A DNA stretch of 64,000 nucleotides from Acetobacter suratthaniensis (GCF_017377745.1 NZ_JAFVMG010000006.1:94346-158345); one strand, 5' to 3'; positions 26,340 to 36,048 are shown, numbered from the stretch's first letter. The notes: generated from the letters alone by a model not told the origin. Numbers and translations are program-made.

Positions 26340-27118
26340 GGGTTTTGCGGAAAACGGGGCTGCGTACCCACCGGGCGATAGCGCCGGTCGTAATCAGCCG
26401 CATACAGGCGACTTTCCTCAAACGCGCCTGCCGCCAGAGGAGCGCCAACCAGAATAAGTGCTGTACGCTCCATCTGTTGCGCAATCTCCAGGTCAAGAGT
26501 GCCTAATGTCGCGCGCACGATCCGCTCATCCGGCCAGCTTGCCCGCCACACCACAGCAATGGGGCATTCAGCCCCATAATGTGGCAGCAATTCGCTGATA
26601 ACGCGCGGCAACACATGCACCGACAGGTGGATGGCCAGTGTGGCGCCAGTTTGCGCAAAAGCACTCAGGGTCTCACGTTCCGGCATGGCACTGGCCCGGC
26701 CGGATGTACGCGTCAACACCACGGACTGCGCAACACCGGGACGGGTCAACTCCACATCCAGTGCGGCCGCTGCTGCTGCGAAAGACGGCACACCGGGTGT
26801 AATATCATAAGGAATACCCAGCGCCTGAAGGCGGCGTATCTGTTCCCCCATGGCCGACCACACAGAAAGGTCGCCCGAATGTAACCGGGCAATATCCTGC
26901 CCGATAGCATGGGCGGAGGAGATTTCCTCGATGATGTCATCCAAGGATAAGGGAGCTGTGTTGATAACCCGAGTACCCGGCGCACAATGTTCCAGAACCC
27001 CTTCGGGAATGAGCGACCCTGCATACAGACAGACGGGACTTTGAGCGATCAACTTTGCACCGCGCAGTGTCAGAAGATCGGGCGCACCCGGCCCGGCACC
27101 GATAAAATGAACTGTCAT
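26336..27118 (-). CDS. cobM: Precorrin-4 C11-methyltransferase
   Basis: 260 aa, uroporphyrinogen-methylase fold: [22 protein letters not shown] at the N-terminus, [35 protein letters not shown] and [17 protein letters not shown]. CobM transfers a methyl group to C11 of precorrin-4, forming precorrin-5. Four-base overlaps with cobE upstream and cobB downstream place it in the same operon. Confidence 0.93.
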   Translation of the reverse strand: MTVHFIGAGPGAPDLLTLRGAKLIAQSPVCLYAGSLIPEGVLEHCAPGTRVINTAPLSLDDIIEEISSAHAIGQDIARLHSGDLSVWSAMGEQIRRLQALGIPYDITPGVPSFAAAAAALDVELTRPGVAQSVVLTRTSGRASAMPERETLSAFAQTGATLAIHLSVHVLPRVISELLPHYGAECPIAVVWRASWPDERIVRATLGTLDLEIAQQMERTALILVGAPLAAGAFEESRLYAADYDRRYRPVGTQPRFPQNP

Positions 27119-27516
27119 GCTCCCATAAGTCCTTCTGTCTCAGCCCATGCTGCACTGGCTGTGCCGTCAGTCGATACAATACGCGCCACAATAATCTGAG
27201 CCCCATGCCCCGCAGCCAGCAGGGCCGTGGCTTCGGCCACACTCCCCGTGCCGAAAAGTGCCTGAATACGGGGGGAGCCTGTAGGGGTTACAACCCCAGC
27301 AAGCCGGTTTTCATCTACCCCCATAACAGGCAGCCCATGATCCCGCGCAAGAGCCAGCAAAGCAGGATTCTGCACCCGTCGGGCCAATGTCGCCACGGCA
27401 TCTGGCAAGGAATGCTGAGCGTTATGTGAGCGGGCTTGATCCAGCACACCACGCATAACCTGTTCAAGAGCTTCACGCGGGGCATGGGGACGCAGACCAA
27501 AGCCCACCACCCTCAT
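27115..27516 (-). CDS. cobE: Cobalamin biosynthesis protein CobE (CbiG C-terminal-like)
   Basis: 133 aa from ATG 27516, overlapping the cobL stop by four bases. The small protein matches the CobE/CbiG C-terminal domain ([53 protein letters not shown]). In the aerobic pathway CobE is needed near the precorrin-3 to precorrin-4 stage, but its precise biochemical role is poorly defined. The longer frame to 27558 would run further into cobL and is not needed. Confidence 0.82.
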   Translation of the reverse strand: MRVVGFGLRPHAPREALEQVMRGVLDQARSHNAQHSLPDAVATLARRVQNPALLALARDHGLPVMGVDENRLAGVVTPTGSPRIQALFGTGSVAEATALLAAGHGAQIIVARIVSTDGTASAAWAETEGLMGA

Positions 27517-28742
27517 CGGGTCACGCTCCACTGCACAACAGGGCGGGAAGGGGACCACCCACGCATACGGCCCAAAGGCTGGGATTCAGCGAGTTCGATG
27601 CGCAGCAGGCTCCCCCCGGCACGGGCGTGCCATGTGGCCAACAGGGTTTCGGTTTCCAGCGTTACGGCGTTGATAACAATCCGGGCTCCCATCGGCACCT
27701 GTGCCCAGAGCCGTTCCAGCAGGGCTTCGTTCGCACCGCCTCCAATGAAAACTGCCTCTGGTAGCCTATGCGGAAAACTCTCTGCCGTATCTGCCTGCAA
27801 TACACTCAGCCTGTGCTCCACCCCAAACCGGGCGGCATTGGCACGAATACGCATGCAACGTTCCAGATCACGTTCAACAGCACAGGCTTGTCCACCCGCC
27901 AGACACCACTCCACGCTGATGGAGCCAGAGCCAGCCCCCAGATCCCACAACACTGCGTTGGGCCGTGGCGCCAGTGCCGAGAGGGTTAGCGCACGCATGG
28001 GGCGCTTGGTAATCTGGCCATCATGGGTGAACAGATCATCCGGCAAACCAAAGCCGACAGGCAGACCCGCAGCATCTGGCCCTTCGCCACACACAGACAG
28101 AGCTACTGCGACGGGTGCCTGAATATCCGCGAAAGCAAAACTATCAGCCTGCGCAGTTCTTATACGCTCGTTTGCTCCCCCCAAGGATTCCATGATGTGC
28201 AAGCGGCTTGAGCCAAAACCCCGCTCGTTCAACCAGCGGGCCAGTTCTTCAGGTGCTTTGCCGTCACGCAGAAGGCAAATTGCTCGCCCGCCAGTGCGCA
28301 GAACAGGCACAAGCCGCTCGAAAGGCGCTGCGTGCAGGCCCAGACAGGGCGTTTCTTCCAACCGCCAGCCCATACGCGCAGCAACCCATGAGAACGTCGA
28401 GGGAGCCGGGTAGGCACACCATTCACCCGGGACGAGATGGGCACACAGGCTACCGCCCGCGCCATGCCAGAATGGATCGCCTGAAGCCAGAACTGCCACT
28501 TTGCGCCCGCGCAAAGCCAGAACTGCCTCTATGCTGAAAGGTACGGGCCAAGGGGTAGCTTTAGGAGAGAGCTCCAGCCCGGCGAGGGCCAGATGGCGCG
28601 GCGCACCAAAAACCACCTCGGCCTTATCCAGCGCTGCACGGCTTGCCGGAGCAAGGGCTTCAAGCCTATCTTCGCCAATGCCAATGATAGACAGCCAGGG
28701 AATGACAGTGCCGCAGGTATCGGGGTCAGACACGACACGCAT
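27513..28742 (-). CDS. cobL: Precorrin-6Y C5,15-methyltransferase (decarboxylating)
   Basis: 409 aa from ATG 28742 (GTG 28733 is possible). It is a two-domain enzyme: an N-terminal CbiE-type methylase (PWLSIIGIGEDRLEALAPASR, VAVLASGDPFWHGAGGSL, PSTFSWVAARMGW) and a C-terminal CbiT-type Rossmann methyltransferase (LWDLGAGSGSISVEWCLAG, EAVFIGGGA). It methylates C5 and C15 and decarboxylates the C12 acetate side chain, giving precorrin-8. Its 5' end overlaps the 5' end of cobK on the other strand by about 35-40 bp, so the two genes share their initiation region head to head. Confidence 0.92.
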   Translation of the reverse strand: MRVVSDPDTCGTVIPWLSIIGIGEDRLEALAPASRAALDKAEVVFGAPRHLALAGLELSPKATPWPVPFSIEAVLALRGRKVAVLASGDPFWHGAGGSLCAHLVPGEWCAYPAPSTFSWVAARMGWRLEETPCLGLHAAPFERLVPVLRTGGRAICLLRDGKAPEELARWLNERGFGSSRLHIMESLGGANERIRTAQADSFAFADIQAPVAVALSVCGEGPDAAGLPVGFGLPDDLFTHDGQITKRPMRALTLSALAPRPNAVLWDLGAGSGSISVEWCLAGGQACAVERDLERCMRIRANAARFGVEHRLSVLQADTAESFPHRLPEAVFIGGGANEALLERLWAQVPMGARIVINAVTLETETLLATWHARAGGSLLRIELAESQPLGRMRGWSPSRPVVQWSVTR

Positions 28743-29499
28743 CCTGTTGCTGGGCGGCACAAGCGAAGCCTCGCAGATGGCCCGCGCTCTGGCAGCTACG
28801 GGGCGCAGGGCCATTTTTTCCTATGCTGGGCGCACCGCTACCCCTATCAGCCAGCCTCTGCCAACCCGGATTGGTGGCTTTGGTGGCATAGCGGGGTTGG
28901 CCGCCTATCTGCGGGCGGAAAACATTACGCATGTTATCGACGCAACGCATCCGTTCGCGGCACAGATGAGTGCTAACGCTGTTGCGGCCTGCTCCATGAC
29001 AGGCACCGCCCTGTGCGCACTGGAACGCCCCGCATGGGAATCCGGACAGGGTGACCGATGGGTATCTGTGCCCGACACCGCAGGGGCGGCAAAAGCTTTG
29101 CCAGAGCGCCCGGCACGGGTATTTCTGGCCATCGGCCGCCAAACGCTGGAGACTTTTGCCTGCCGTAGCCAGCATTTCTATTTGCTGCGGCTGGTTGATA
29201 CCCCCGAAGCCCCCTTGCCGCTGCCCCATGCGCAGGCCGTTATAGCACGTGGCCCCTTTACTCTGGCCGAAGACCTGCAACTGCTGCGCACGCACGCCAT
29301 CACCCATATCGTTGCCAAAAATGCCGGAGGAGCGGGTGCCCGTGCCAAACTCGATGCCGCGCGTGAACTCGGCTTGCCGGTTATCCTGATCGACCGCCCG
29401 GCTGTGCCGCCCCGTCTGCTCAGGCACAACGTAGAGGATGTCATGCACTGGCTTGATCATGGCCCAGCCACAGGAGCCGCTATAGAGCGTGGTGTATAA
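28702..29499 (+). CDS. cobK: Precorrin-6A reductase, on the strand opposite to the surrounding cob operon
   Basis: 265 aa from ATG 28702; a GTG at 28708 has AGGGA six bases upstream and is a good alternative. CobK/CbiJ motifs are clear: ILLLGGTSEASQMARALAA at the N-terminus, FGGIAGLAAYLRAENITHVIDATHPFAAQMS, FLAIGRQTLETF and HIVAKNAGGAGARAKLDAARELGLPVILIDRP. It reduces precorrin-6A to 6B with NADPH. It lies between cobJ and cobL but is transcribed oppositely, overlapping cobL head to head (28702-28742) and cobJ tail to tail (29457-29499). Any read-through from cobJ to cobL is antisense to all of cobK. Confidence 0.9.
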   Translation: MTVPQVSGSDTTRILLLGGTSEASQMARALAATGRRAIFSYAGRTATPISQPLPTRIGGFGGIAGLAAYLRAENITHVIDATHPFAAQMSANAVAACSMTGTALCALERPAWESGQGDRWVSVPDTAGAAKALPERPARVFLAIGRQTLETFACRSQHFYLLRLVDTPEAPLPLPHAQAVIARGPFTLAEDLQLLRTHAITHIVAKNAGGAGARAKLDAARELGLPVILIDRPAVPPRLLRHNVEDVMHWLDHGPATGAAIERGV

Positions 29500-30209
29500 A
29501 CCCAACGCCCGACCTGCCGTGTTTGACTGTTGCCAACGATTACCACCGTGCGCATATCCGCCATATCGGGCGTGGCCTGTTCGAGCGTGACAGTCCGTAG
29601 AGTTTCATCGGGGGTGCTGACAGCGCGGGCGAAAGTAATCAGACGCTGGCTTTCGCATTCCTCACGCAGGATTTCGAGCACACGCTCAAACTGATGTGGG
29701 CGGCTTTTGCTGCGCGGGTTGTAAAACGCCATGGCAAAGTCACCCCGCGCCGCCATGCGCAGCCGTTGCTCAACCACACTCCACGGTTTGAGGTTATCTG
29801 ACAGATTGATCGCGCAGAAATCATGGCCCAGCGGTGCCCCCGCACGGGCTGCGGCGGCCAGCATGGCGGTAATTCCGGGCAGAATGCGGATATTCACCAT
29901 CGTGTCGGAAGATTCAGCGTCCAGCACTTCGAAGAGGGCAGACGCCATAGCGAAAACCCCCGGATCGCCCGATGAGACGATAACTGCATGGCGGCCCTGC
30001 CGGGCCAGTTCCAGTGCATGGCGGGCGCGGGTGAGTTCTTCACGGTTGTCGCTGGGGTGCAGGCTCAGCCCCGGCCTCGGGGCAATGCGCCCCACATAGG
30101 GAATATAACCCAGAATATCCGTGGCCATGTCCAATGCCGCCTGCACTTCAGGTGTAACCAGCATGGGATCACCCGGCCCCAGCCCCGCGACAACAACACT
30201 CCCGCTCAT
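29457..30209 (-). CDS. cobJ: Precorrin-3B C17-methyltransferase
   Basis: 250 aa, the single-domain form. Tetrapyrrole-methylase motifs: VVVAGLGPGDPMLVTPEV, GYIPYVGRIAPRPGLSLHPSDNREELTRARHALELA, VSSGDPGVFAMASALFE, PGITAMLAAAARAGAPLGHDF and FYNPRSKSRPHQ. It methylates C17 and contracts the ring to give precorrin-4. Its start overlaps the cobI stop; its 3' end overlaps the convergent cobK by 43 bp. Confidence 0.93.
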   Translation of the reverse strand: MSGSVVVAGLGPGDPMLVTPEVQAALDMATDILGYIPYVGRIAPRPGLSLHPSDNREELTRARHALELARQGRHAVIVSSGDPGVFAMASALFEVLDAESSDTMVNIRILPGITAMLAAAARAGAPLGHDFCAINLSDNLKPWSVVEQRLRMAARGDFAMAFYNPRSKSRPHQFERVLEILREECESQRLITFARAVSTPDETLRTVTLEQATPDMADMRTVVIVGNSQTRQVGRWVYTPRSIAAPVAGP

Positions 30210-30982
30210 GGCTGCGCCCCATGGCTTTGCGCTACAGGTAGCACGTCCGTCCTATCCCGCCGCTCCGGCCTCCGGCCATTGCCATGTACCAGCACAATTG
30301 CGAAGTAAGGACAGTCCTGCTCGGCGGCATCCACCAGACGGAGCACCCGTTGGTTGGGCATGGTACCCCGTTCAACCAACCACGCCCGCTCCAGCAAGCC
30401 AGTCTGGGTCAGTGCACGCCTTATTTTTGGCAGGTTCCGCCCAGTTTTCATGATCACCAGAGCATCAGCCTGACGCATGTGATGCACAAGAGCGCTTTCG
30501 GACAAGGTGCCGGGCAATACGGCCAGCACATCATCCCCACAGGTAATCGGCTGACCTGTCGCGTGCCAGCAGCCGGTCATACCCGGAATGCCCGGTACAA
30601 TCTCCACAGGGCAGCGCCCCTGCAAGCGGGCATGCAGATGAATGAATGAACCGTACAGGAAGGGGTCTCCTTCGCACAGGACAATGACATCATGCTGCTG
30701 TGCCATCTGACACAGGCGATCGGCCCACTCATCGTAAAAACTTGCCAGCAGGTCGTTATAATCGACGCAGGCAAAGGTAATCTCGGTCGTGACGGGATAT
30801 TCCATAGGATATTCCGTTACATCCGGGTGCAGCATCCCCTCCACAATCCGGCGAGCCTGCCCCATCTGTCCAGCCTTGCGGAAATAGGCGACATGCAGCC
30901 CCGCCTCAATCAGTCGGGCCGCTTTGCGGCTCATCAGATCGGGGTCTCCCGGCCCCAGCCCCACGCATGTAATCGTGCCCAT
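30206..30982 (-). CDS. cobI: Precorrin-2 C20-methyltransferase
   Basis: 258 aa from ATG 30982; AGGGAG lies just upstream, within the end of cobH. Motifs: ITCVGLGPGDPDLMSRKAARLIEAG, VIVLCEGDPFLYGSFIHLHARL, VEIVPGIPGMTGCWHATGQPI and VIMKTGRNLPKIRRAL. The enzyme converts precorrin-2 to precorrin-3A, the entry to the corrin branch. The open frame extends to 31024, inside cobH, which I regard as a shadow extension. It overlaps cobJ by four bases. Confidence 0.93.
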   Translation of the reverse strand: MGTITCVGLGPGDPDLMSRKAARLIEAGLHVAYFRKAGQMGQARRIVEGMLHPDVTEYPMEYPVTTEITFACVDYNDLLASFYDEWADRLCQMAQQHDVIVLCEGDPFLYGSFIHLHARLQGRCPVEIVPGIPGMTGCWHATGQPITCGDDVLAVLPGTLSESALVHHMRQADALVIMKTGRNLPKIRRALTQTGLLERAWLVERGTMPNQRVLRLVDAAEQDCPYFAIVLVHGNGRRPERRDRTDVLPVAQSHGAQP

Positions 30983-30986
30983 GAAG

Positions 30987-31616
30987 TTACTCCCTGTCAC
31001 AGGCCAGCGCGTTGACCGCAGCAACCGTCATAGCCGACCCGCCCAACCGCCCCCGAACAATCAGGGCCGGGCAGGGGGCATCCGCCAGCAGGGCTTCTTT
31101 TGATTCTGCTGCCCCTACAAAACCCACCGGGCAACCAATAATGGCGGCAGGGCGGGGGCAGGCCGGGTCTTCCAGCATATTCAGCAGGTGAAACAGCGCT
31201 GTGGGCGCGTTGCCAATGGCGACAATGCTGCCCGCAAGGAATGGCCGCCATAATTCGATAGCCGCCGCAGAGCGCGTTGTACCCATGCTCCGTGCAAGCT
31301 CCGGTACCGTGGGTTCATGCAGGGTGCAGATCACGCGGTTCTGCGCAGGCAGGCGTGAGCGAGTAATGCCTTCTGAAACCATACGCGCATCACACAGAAT
31401 GGGTGCGCCAGCCTGTAAGGCTGCCCGGGCTGTTTCAGCCATGCCGGGTGTAAAAATAACGTTTTCTTCCAGCCCCACCATGCCAGCCGCGTGAATCATG
31501 CGCACGACAACCTGTTCTTCAGTCGGGCTGAACCCTTCGAGCGTGGCTTCAGCCCGGATAATGGAGAAAGACTGGCGGTAGATGGCCGCGCCATCGGTTT
31601 CAAAGCAGTGGGGCAT
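30987..31616 (-). CDS. cobH: Precorrin-8X methylmutase
   Basis: 209 aa. It moves the methyl group from C11 to C12 of precorrin-8X to yield hydrogenobyrinic acid. Signatures: GAAIYRQSFSIIRAEATLEGF, VVVRMIHAAGMVGLEENV with the candidate catalytic His, ILCDARMVSEGITRSRLPAQN, IAIGNAPTALFHLLNM (as VAIGNAPTALFHLLNM) and GCPVGFVGAAESKEAL. Its start overlaps the cobG stop by one base. Confidence 0.93.
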   Translation of the reverse strand: MPHCFETDGAAIYRQSFSIIRAEATLEGFSPTEEQVVVRMIHAAGMVGLEENVIFTPGMAETARAALQAGAPILCDARMVSEGITRSRLPAQNRVICTLHEPTVPELARSMGTTRSAAAIELWRPFLAGSIVAIGNAPTALFHLLNMLEDPACPRPAAIIGCPVGFVGAAESKEALLADAPCPALIVRGRLGGSAMTVAAVNALACDRE

Positions 31617-32785
31617 CAGTCCTTGGTCATCAGCTCGGGGTGGGCACGCAACCTTTCTGCTGAAAGGTTACAAACTATGGGCTGGTCTGTTGTAGTGCCA
31701 TGATGGATGAGAGCAAACCCCCCGCTTTGCGCAACCAGTGTCAACGGGGCAGCCTGAGGATGCGCGCATCCCTTGGCACAGCCCGAAACATGCAGAAAAG
31801 CCTGTTCTGGTACAAACGCCGCAAGATCAGCCGCCAGCGCCCGCACTGGCGCCAGAGCCTGCGGGCAGGCAGGCGCCCCCGTGCAGGCGGTCACACGCAG
31901 GCGGGCATCGCCTGCGTGTAGCAGGTCAGCAAGGGCCGGGGGCGTGCATACGCCTTGCAGCACAACCATGCGCCATGGTGTCAGCCGCAGAGGGGCCATG
32001 CTGGCCAGTGCGGCCAATGTTGCGGCCTGACACTGACCGAAGGCTAGCCCCGCCATCCATCCGGCGGGTGTAAGACCGGGCGCAGGTATAAAGGGGAGGC
32101 AGGCGGGCACGGGCACATCATACCCATCCGGCAGGGAGATGCGGCGTACATGCGCTGCCATCCGGCCCCGACCGTTTGTAATACCGCCACTGTGCATGAA
32201 CCAGCCTGCCAGAGCCACCGCCTGTTCTACGGCCTCATGGGGTTCGACAATCCGGCCTGTATACGCGCCATCAGGGTAGAGGATCAGGGCGCCAGCGGGT
32301 GTCCGTTCCAACCGGATATCCGCTGATGCCTGTCGCAAGACCGGCTGGCCTACACAATCTAAAGCAAAGCCGAACTTTCCCGGTAATTGCAGGTTTTCAT
32401 GGGCTATGGCGTGCCGCAGGCGGTTTTCCAGCGCTTGCGCCAGAGCGTGAGTGCCGTCATCTGCCTGCCAGAACGGCGTTACCATGATATTGCGGGCCGA
32501 TTCCGTTTCGGGGTCTGGGTCGAGCAGACCAAGGGCACACAACCCGTCCAGCACCGCAGCATGACTATCCGGCCTGATCCCACGCAGTTGCAAATTGGCA
32601 CGGGCGGAGAAATCTATCAGCCCGTTGCCATGATGGCGGGCCAAAGTCGCCAGCCCTCCGACCTGCTCACGCGACAGGCACCCACCATGCGGGCGTACAC
32701 GCACCACCAGTCCATCGCCCGACAGCATGGGGCGCAGGGCACCGGGACACCATCCTTTGATAATGGGCGGGGGAGGGCGCGACAT
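31616..32785 (-). CDS. cobG: Precorrin-3B synthase, oxygen-dependent (sulfite/nitrite reductase-like)
   Basis: 389 aa. The ferredoxin-nitrite/sulfite reductase fold is seen in GLVVRVRPHGGCLSREQV and LIDFSARANLQLRGI; the 4Fe-4S ligands are in TACTGAPACPQALAP and VSGCAKGCAHPQ. CobG hydroxylates precorrin-3A with O2 at C20 and forms the gamma-lactone. It is the marker of the aerobic cobalamin route; anaerobic organisms use CbiG instead. One-base overlaps with cobN upstream and cobH downstream show tight operon packing. Confidence 0.9.
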   Translation of the reverse strand: MSRPPPPIIKGWCPGALRPMLSGDGLVVRVRPHGGCLSREQVGGLATLARHHGNGLIDFSARANLQLRGIRPDSHAAVLDGLCALGLLDPDPETESARNIMVTPFWQADDGTHALAQALENRLRHAIAHENLQLPGKFGFALDCVGQPVLRQASADIRLERTPAGALILYPDGAYTGRIVEPHEAVEQAVALAGWFMHSGGITNGRGRMAAHVRRISLPDGYDVPVPACLPFIPAPGLTPAGWMAGLAFGQCQAATLAALASMAPLRLTPWRMVVLQGVCTPPALADLLHAGDARLRVTACTGAPACPQALAPVRALAADLAAFVPEQAFLHVSGCAKGCAHPQAAPLTLVAQSGGFALIHHGTTTDQPIVCNLSAERLRAHPELMTKD

Positions 32786-35700
32786 CAGCCGGGTGCATCC
32801 AGTCTGGCGTGAATGGAATTGCTACGGGTCTGCCATAGTCCTGAGGCCGCCAGTGCTTGAAACCGTATCCGCATTTGCGCAAGAGCCTCGGGGTTCTCGC
32901 GTGCCAGAAAGGCGGCTACATCGTCTCGGCCCAGTGTGGCCTCGAAATACAAATCGAACAGATGTGCTGGCACCTGCCGTGTCAGTTGTGCAAACGCAGC
33001 AAGATTATCAAGTGTTGCGGCAATTTCTGCCGCCCCACGAAAACCATGCCGCATCATGCCCGCCGCCCAGACAGGGCTGGTTGCCCGCACGCGTACAATG
33101 CGGGCCAGCTCCTCACCCAATGCCCGCGCCTGTGGGCTCCCTGCGCGGGTGGTATCCACATGATACAGAGCAGGCTGTTTATGCCCCAGTGCGGACATGG
33201 CGGCTGAAAATCCGCCCTCATGGGTCGCGTAATCACGGGCCAGAAGCAGATCCATTTCCGGCAGATCCTGAATATGCGCGAAGGTATCGGCTGTGCGCAG
33301 CCGCTCCTCTAGCGCCACCCGGTCACGCGAGATGGCCCCTGTTGCATCCATGCTCCATTCGGAGGCTTTCAGCCACGCTTCTCCGGCGGCATAACGGCTC
33401 TGTTCATCGAAATGCTCTGCCGGATCATCCATGGACAGACCATATGTACCGGGCTGCGGGCCGAAAACGCGCGGGATGCGGTGATGGTATGGGTTGCTAT
33501 GTCTATCCTCTTCCGTACGCTCGGCCAGAGCACTGGTCGCGGCATCGAACAACCGCGCCAGATCTGGGAAAATATCCCTGAAAAGACCCGACACACGCAG
33601 CGTGACATCAATCCGGGGCCGCTCCAGCAACACAGGAGGCAGGATTTCAAAACCTGAAACCCGTTCCGAATTGGGCTCCCAGATCGGGGCCAGCCCTGCG
33701 AGATGTAGCGCCATGGAGAATTCTTCTCCCGCTGTGCGCATGGTAGCGGAACCCCACAGGTCGATCACCAGTCCCTTTGGCCAGTCTCCATGATCCTGCA
33801 AGTGACGGCGCAGCAGTTCTTCCGCCAGCTTTACGCCCTGTGCATGAGCCGCGCGGCTGGGTACCGCGCGCGGGTCAACCGCGTATAGATTACGCCCCGT
33901 GGGCAGTACATCCGTCCGCCCCCGCGCCGGTGAGCCAGATGGCCCGGCTTCAACCCTGAAACCGGCAAGAGCACGCACAAGCCCGTGGTTTTCGCCTTCG
34001 CCCTGTCCGTAAATATGCAAGCCATCGCCAAACTGGCTTTCCTTCAGATCACAGACAAAGCGATCAATACGCACCATGGCTTCAGCCGGGCTTGCCGCAG
34101 TATCCTGCCCCAGATCAGCCTCTACGCCGGTTGCCTGTGCTTCCGCACGAATGAGAGGGATCAACCGATTGCGGCGCGCCGGGTCAAGACCATCAGCCGT
34201 GGCATATTCATCCAGCAGGCGTTCAAGATGCAGCAGACCTTCAGGTATGTCGGCCCGCACCATTGCAGGGGGCATATGCCCCAAAGTCAGGGCGCCGATC
34301 CGCCGCCGGGCCTGAGCGGCCTCACCCGGATCATTGACAATAAACGGGTATATGACAGGCGTGGCCCCGCACAGGGCCTCTGGCCAGCAGGTTTGCGATA
34401 ACGCCACAGCCTTGCCCGGCAACCACTCCAATGTGCCATGTGCTCCGACATGTACCAGCGCATGGACTCCCTGCGCCCGTAACCAGAGATAAAACGCAAC
34501 ATAGGCATGGCAGGGTATGCGCGCGGTATCGTGGTAATCGGCATCCCGTTCAGCATGACGGCCGCGTTCAGGCTGAAGGGCCACCAGCATATGGCCTCTA
34601 CGGGTCAGTGCGAAATGAAACGCACCGTCCCGCACGGCAGGGTCTAGCTCTGCCCCCCCCCACACCGCATCAAGTTGCGTGCGCAAGGCGGAGGGCAGAC
34701 TTTGCAGAGCGTCTTCATAAGCCTTCAGGGGCCACTGGATGTCCTGTCGGGACAAAGCTCGAGCAAGTGGCTCGCTGCCTGGCAAGACGCCATACCCTTC
34801 TGCCGAGAGGATTTCCAGCATGGCTTCGGTAGAGGCAAGGGCATCAAGCCCCACCGCATGGGCCATCTGATCTGTCCGGCCCGGATAGGTTGAGAGTACG
34901 AACGCAATAAGGCGCTGGCCGGGCGGCGTAATGGCCAGCCGGTGCCATGCTGCTACCTTGTCTGCAATGGCTTCTATCCGATCAGGAACCGGCTGATGCA
35001 GAACACGGGCAAACTCAAGAGCCGGGTTTTGCTGTTCGAGAGCTTTGAAGCTGGCCACTCCGGCCATGATCCGCCCATCCACCTCCGGCAATACGACATG
35101 CATGGCCAGATCTGCGGGAGAAAGTCCACGTTCGGCTTCCTCCCAGTCTTTGTAGCTGCTGGTGGCAAGTGCAATCTGAAAAACCGGGCAGCCCGGCCCA
35201 TCCAGTGGAGAAGAGCCGCCTGCATCCTGCCCGGAAAAGGCGGTTGCATTGATAATAACCGCCGGGGACGCCTGTAAGAGCGCCGCACGGAGCCACGGTG
35301 CGGACGCCCCCTTGAGTGAGGGCGCAAACAGGCAGGCTACCCGAAACCCGCGCGCATGCAGGGCTTTGGCCAGTGCATCCACCGGGGCGGTATCCGCACT
35401 GGTCAGGTAGGCACGGTAAAAGACGATGGCGGCCAGCGGCAAGGCGCCTTCTGGCGGGGCAGACACAACCCCGGTACCGGGTTGATACCACCCACAGTCT
35501 GGTATGGCGGATACTGGAGCGGCCTGCGGCGCAGGCAGGCCAGCCGTTTGCGCCAGCAGGCATAGGGCTGCGTAAGCCGCTTCTGCTCCGCCTGTATCGC
35601 ACAGCCGGGCGAGGGTACGCAGCGGCTCGGCTGGAATGGTGGAGAGCGCCTCCAGTGTCGGGTCATCTCTGCCGTCAGCCGGAATGATGGCCAGCGCCAT

Positions 35701-36024
35701 ACCGGTAGAACACGCGAGGGCATTGAGCTGTTCCAGCCCGTAGCGCCAGTAAGCAGCCCCACCGATCAGCCTGACAAGCACCGCACGGCTGCCGGAGAGT
35801 GTGCGTTCGATATAGGTATCAACACTGAGCGGGTGTTTAAGGGCGGCAAGACTGGCAAGACGCAGCGCGGGCAGGACATTCTGTCCCGCCTGCCAGCCTG
35901 CGGCGAAAGCACTCAGGTCGCTGTCTGAAAAAGAAAGAACGACAAGCGGGGCCGGGCTCTGACCAAGGTCTGTGGCGTTTTCCAGCTCATCAAGACCCCG
36001 GTTTTCACGAAAAATAACGTGCAT
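32785..36024 (-). CDS. cobN: Cobaltochelatase large subunit CobN
   Basis: 1079 aa, a large magnesium-chelatase H-type subunit that inserts cobalt into hydrogenobyrinic acid a,c-diamide with ATP and the CobS/CobT AAA+ complex. Family motifs: FVLSTYPGRTDQMAHAVGLDALAST, YVAFYLWLRAQGVHALVHVGAHGTLEWLPGKAVALS, VYPFIVNDPGEAAQARRRIGALTLGHMPP (IYPFIVNDPG here) and VIDLWGSATMRTAGEEFSMALHLAGLAPIW. It is shorter than the roughly 1270 residues I recall for Pseudomonas denitrificans CobN; the compact sequence shows no frameshift. cobS and cobT are not in the window. It starts 24 bp after cobW. Confidence 0.92.
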   Translation of the reverse strand: MHVIFRENRGLDELENATDLGQSPAPLVVLSFSDSDLSAFAAGWQAGQNVLPALRLASLAALKHPLSVDTYIERTLSGSRAVLVRLIGGAAYWRYGLEQLNALACSTGMALAIIPADGRDDPTLEALSTIPAEPLRTLARLCDTGGAEAAYAALCLLAQTAGLPAPQAAPVSAIPDCGWYQPGTGVVSAPPEGALPLAAIVFYRAYLTSADTAPVDALAKALHARGFRVACLFAPSLKGASAPWLRAALLQASPAVIINATAFSGQDAGGSSPLDGPGCPVFQIALATSSYKDWEEAERGLSPADLAMHVVLPEVDGRIMAGVASFKALEQQNPALEFARVLHQPVPDRIEAIADKVAAWHRLAITPPGQRLIAFVLSTYPGRTDQMAHAVGLDALASTEAMLEILSAEGYGVLPGSEPLARALSRQDIQWPLKAYEDALQSLPSALRTQLDAVWGGAELDPAVRDGAFHFALTRRGHMLVALQPERGRHAERDADYHDTARIPCHAYVAFYLWLRAQGVHALVHVGAHGTLEWLPGKAVALSQTCWPEALCGATPVIYPFIVNDPGEAAQARRRIGALTLGHMPPAMVRADIPEGLLHLERLLDEYATADGLDPARRNRLIPLIRAEAQATGVEADLGQDTAASPAEAMVRIDRFVCDLKESQFGDGLHIYGQGEGENHGLVRALAGFRVEAGPSGSPARGRTDVLPTGRNLYAVDPRAVPSRAAHAQGVKLAEELLRRHLQDHGDWPKGLVIDLWGSATMRTAGEEFSMALHLAGLAPIWEPNSERVSGFEILPPVLLERPRIDVTLRVSGLFRDIFPDLARLFDAATSALAERTEEDRHSNPYHHRIPRVFGPQPGTYGLSMDDPAEHFDEQSRYAAGEAWLKASEWSMDATGAISRDRVALEERLRTADTFAHIQDLPEMDLLLARDYATHEGGFSAAMSALGHKQPALYHVDTTRAGSPQARALGEELARIVRVRATSPVWAAGMMRHGFRGAAEIAATLDNLAAFAQLTRQVPAHLFDLYFEATLGRDDVAAFLARENPEALAQMRIRFQALAASGLWQTRSNSIHARLDAPG

Positions 36025-36048
36025 TGCCCTCGCCCGGCTCCTTCTGGT

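Noticed and set aside
28501..28701. N-terminal extension of cobK by 67 residues
   Set aside because: The extension is antisense to cobL coding sequence and has no similarity to CobK; homology begins at the ATG 28702 region.
32727..33581. 284-codon plus-strand ORF inside cobN
   Set aside because: Composition and lack of motifs mark it as an antisense shadow of cobN.
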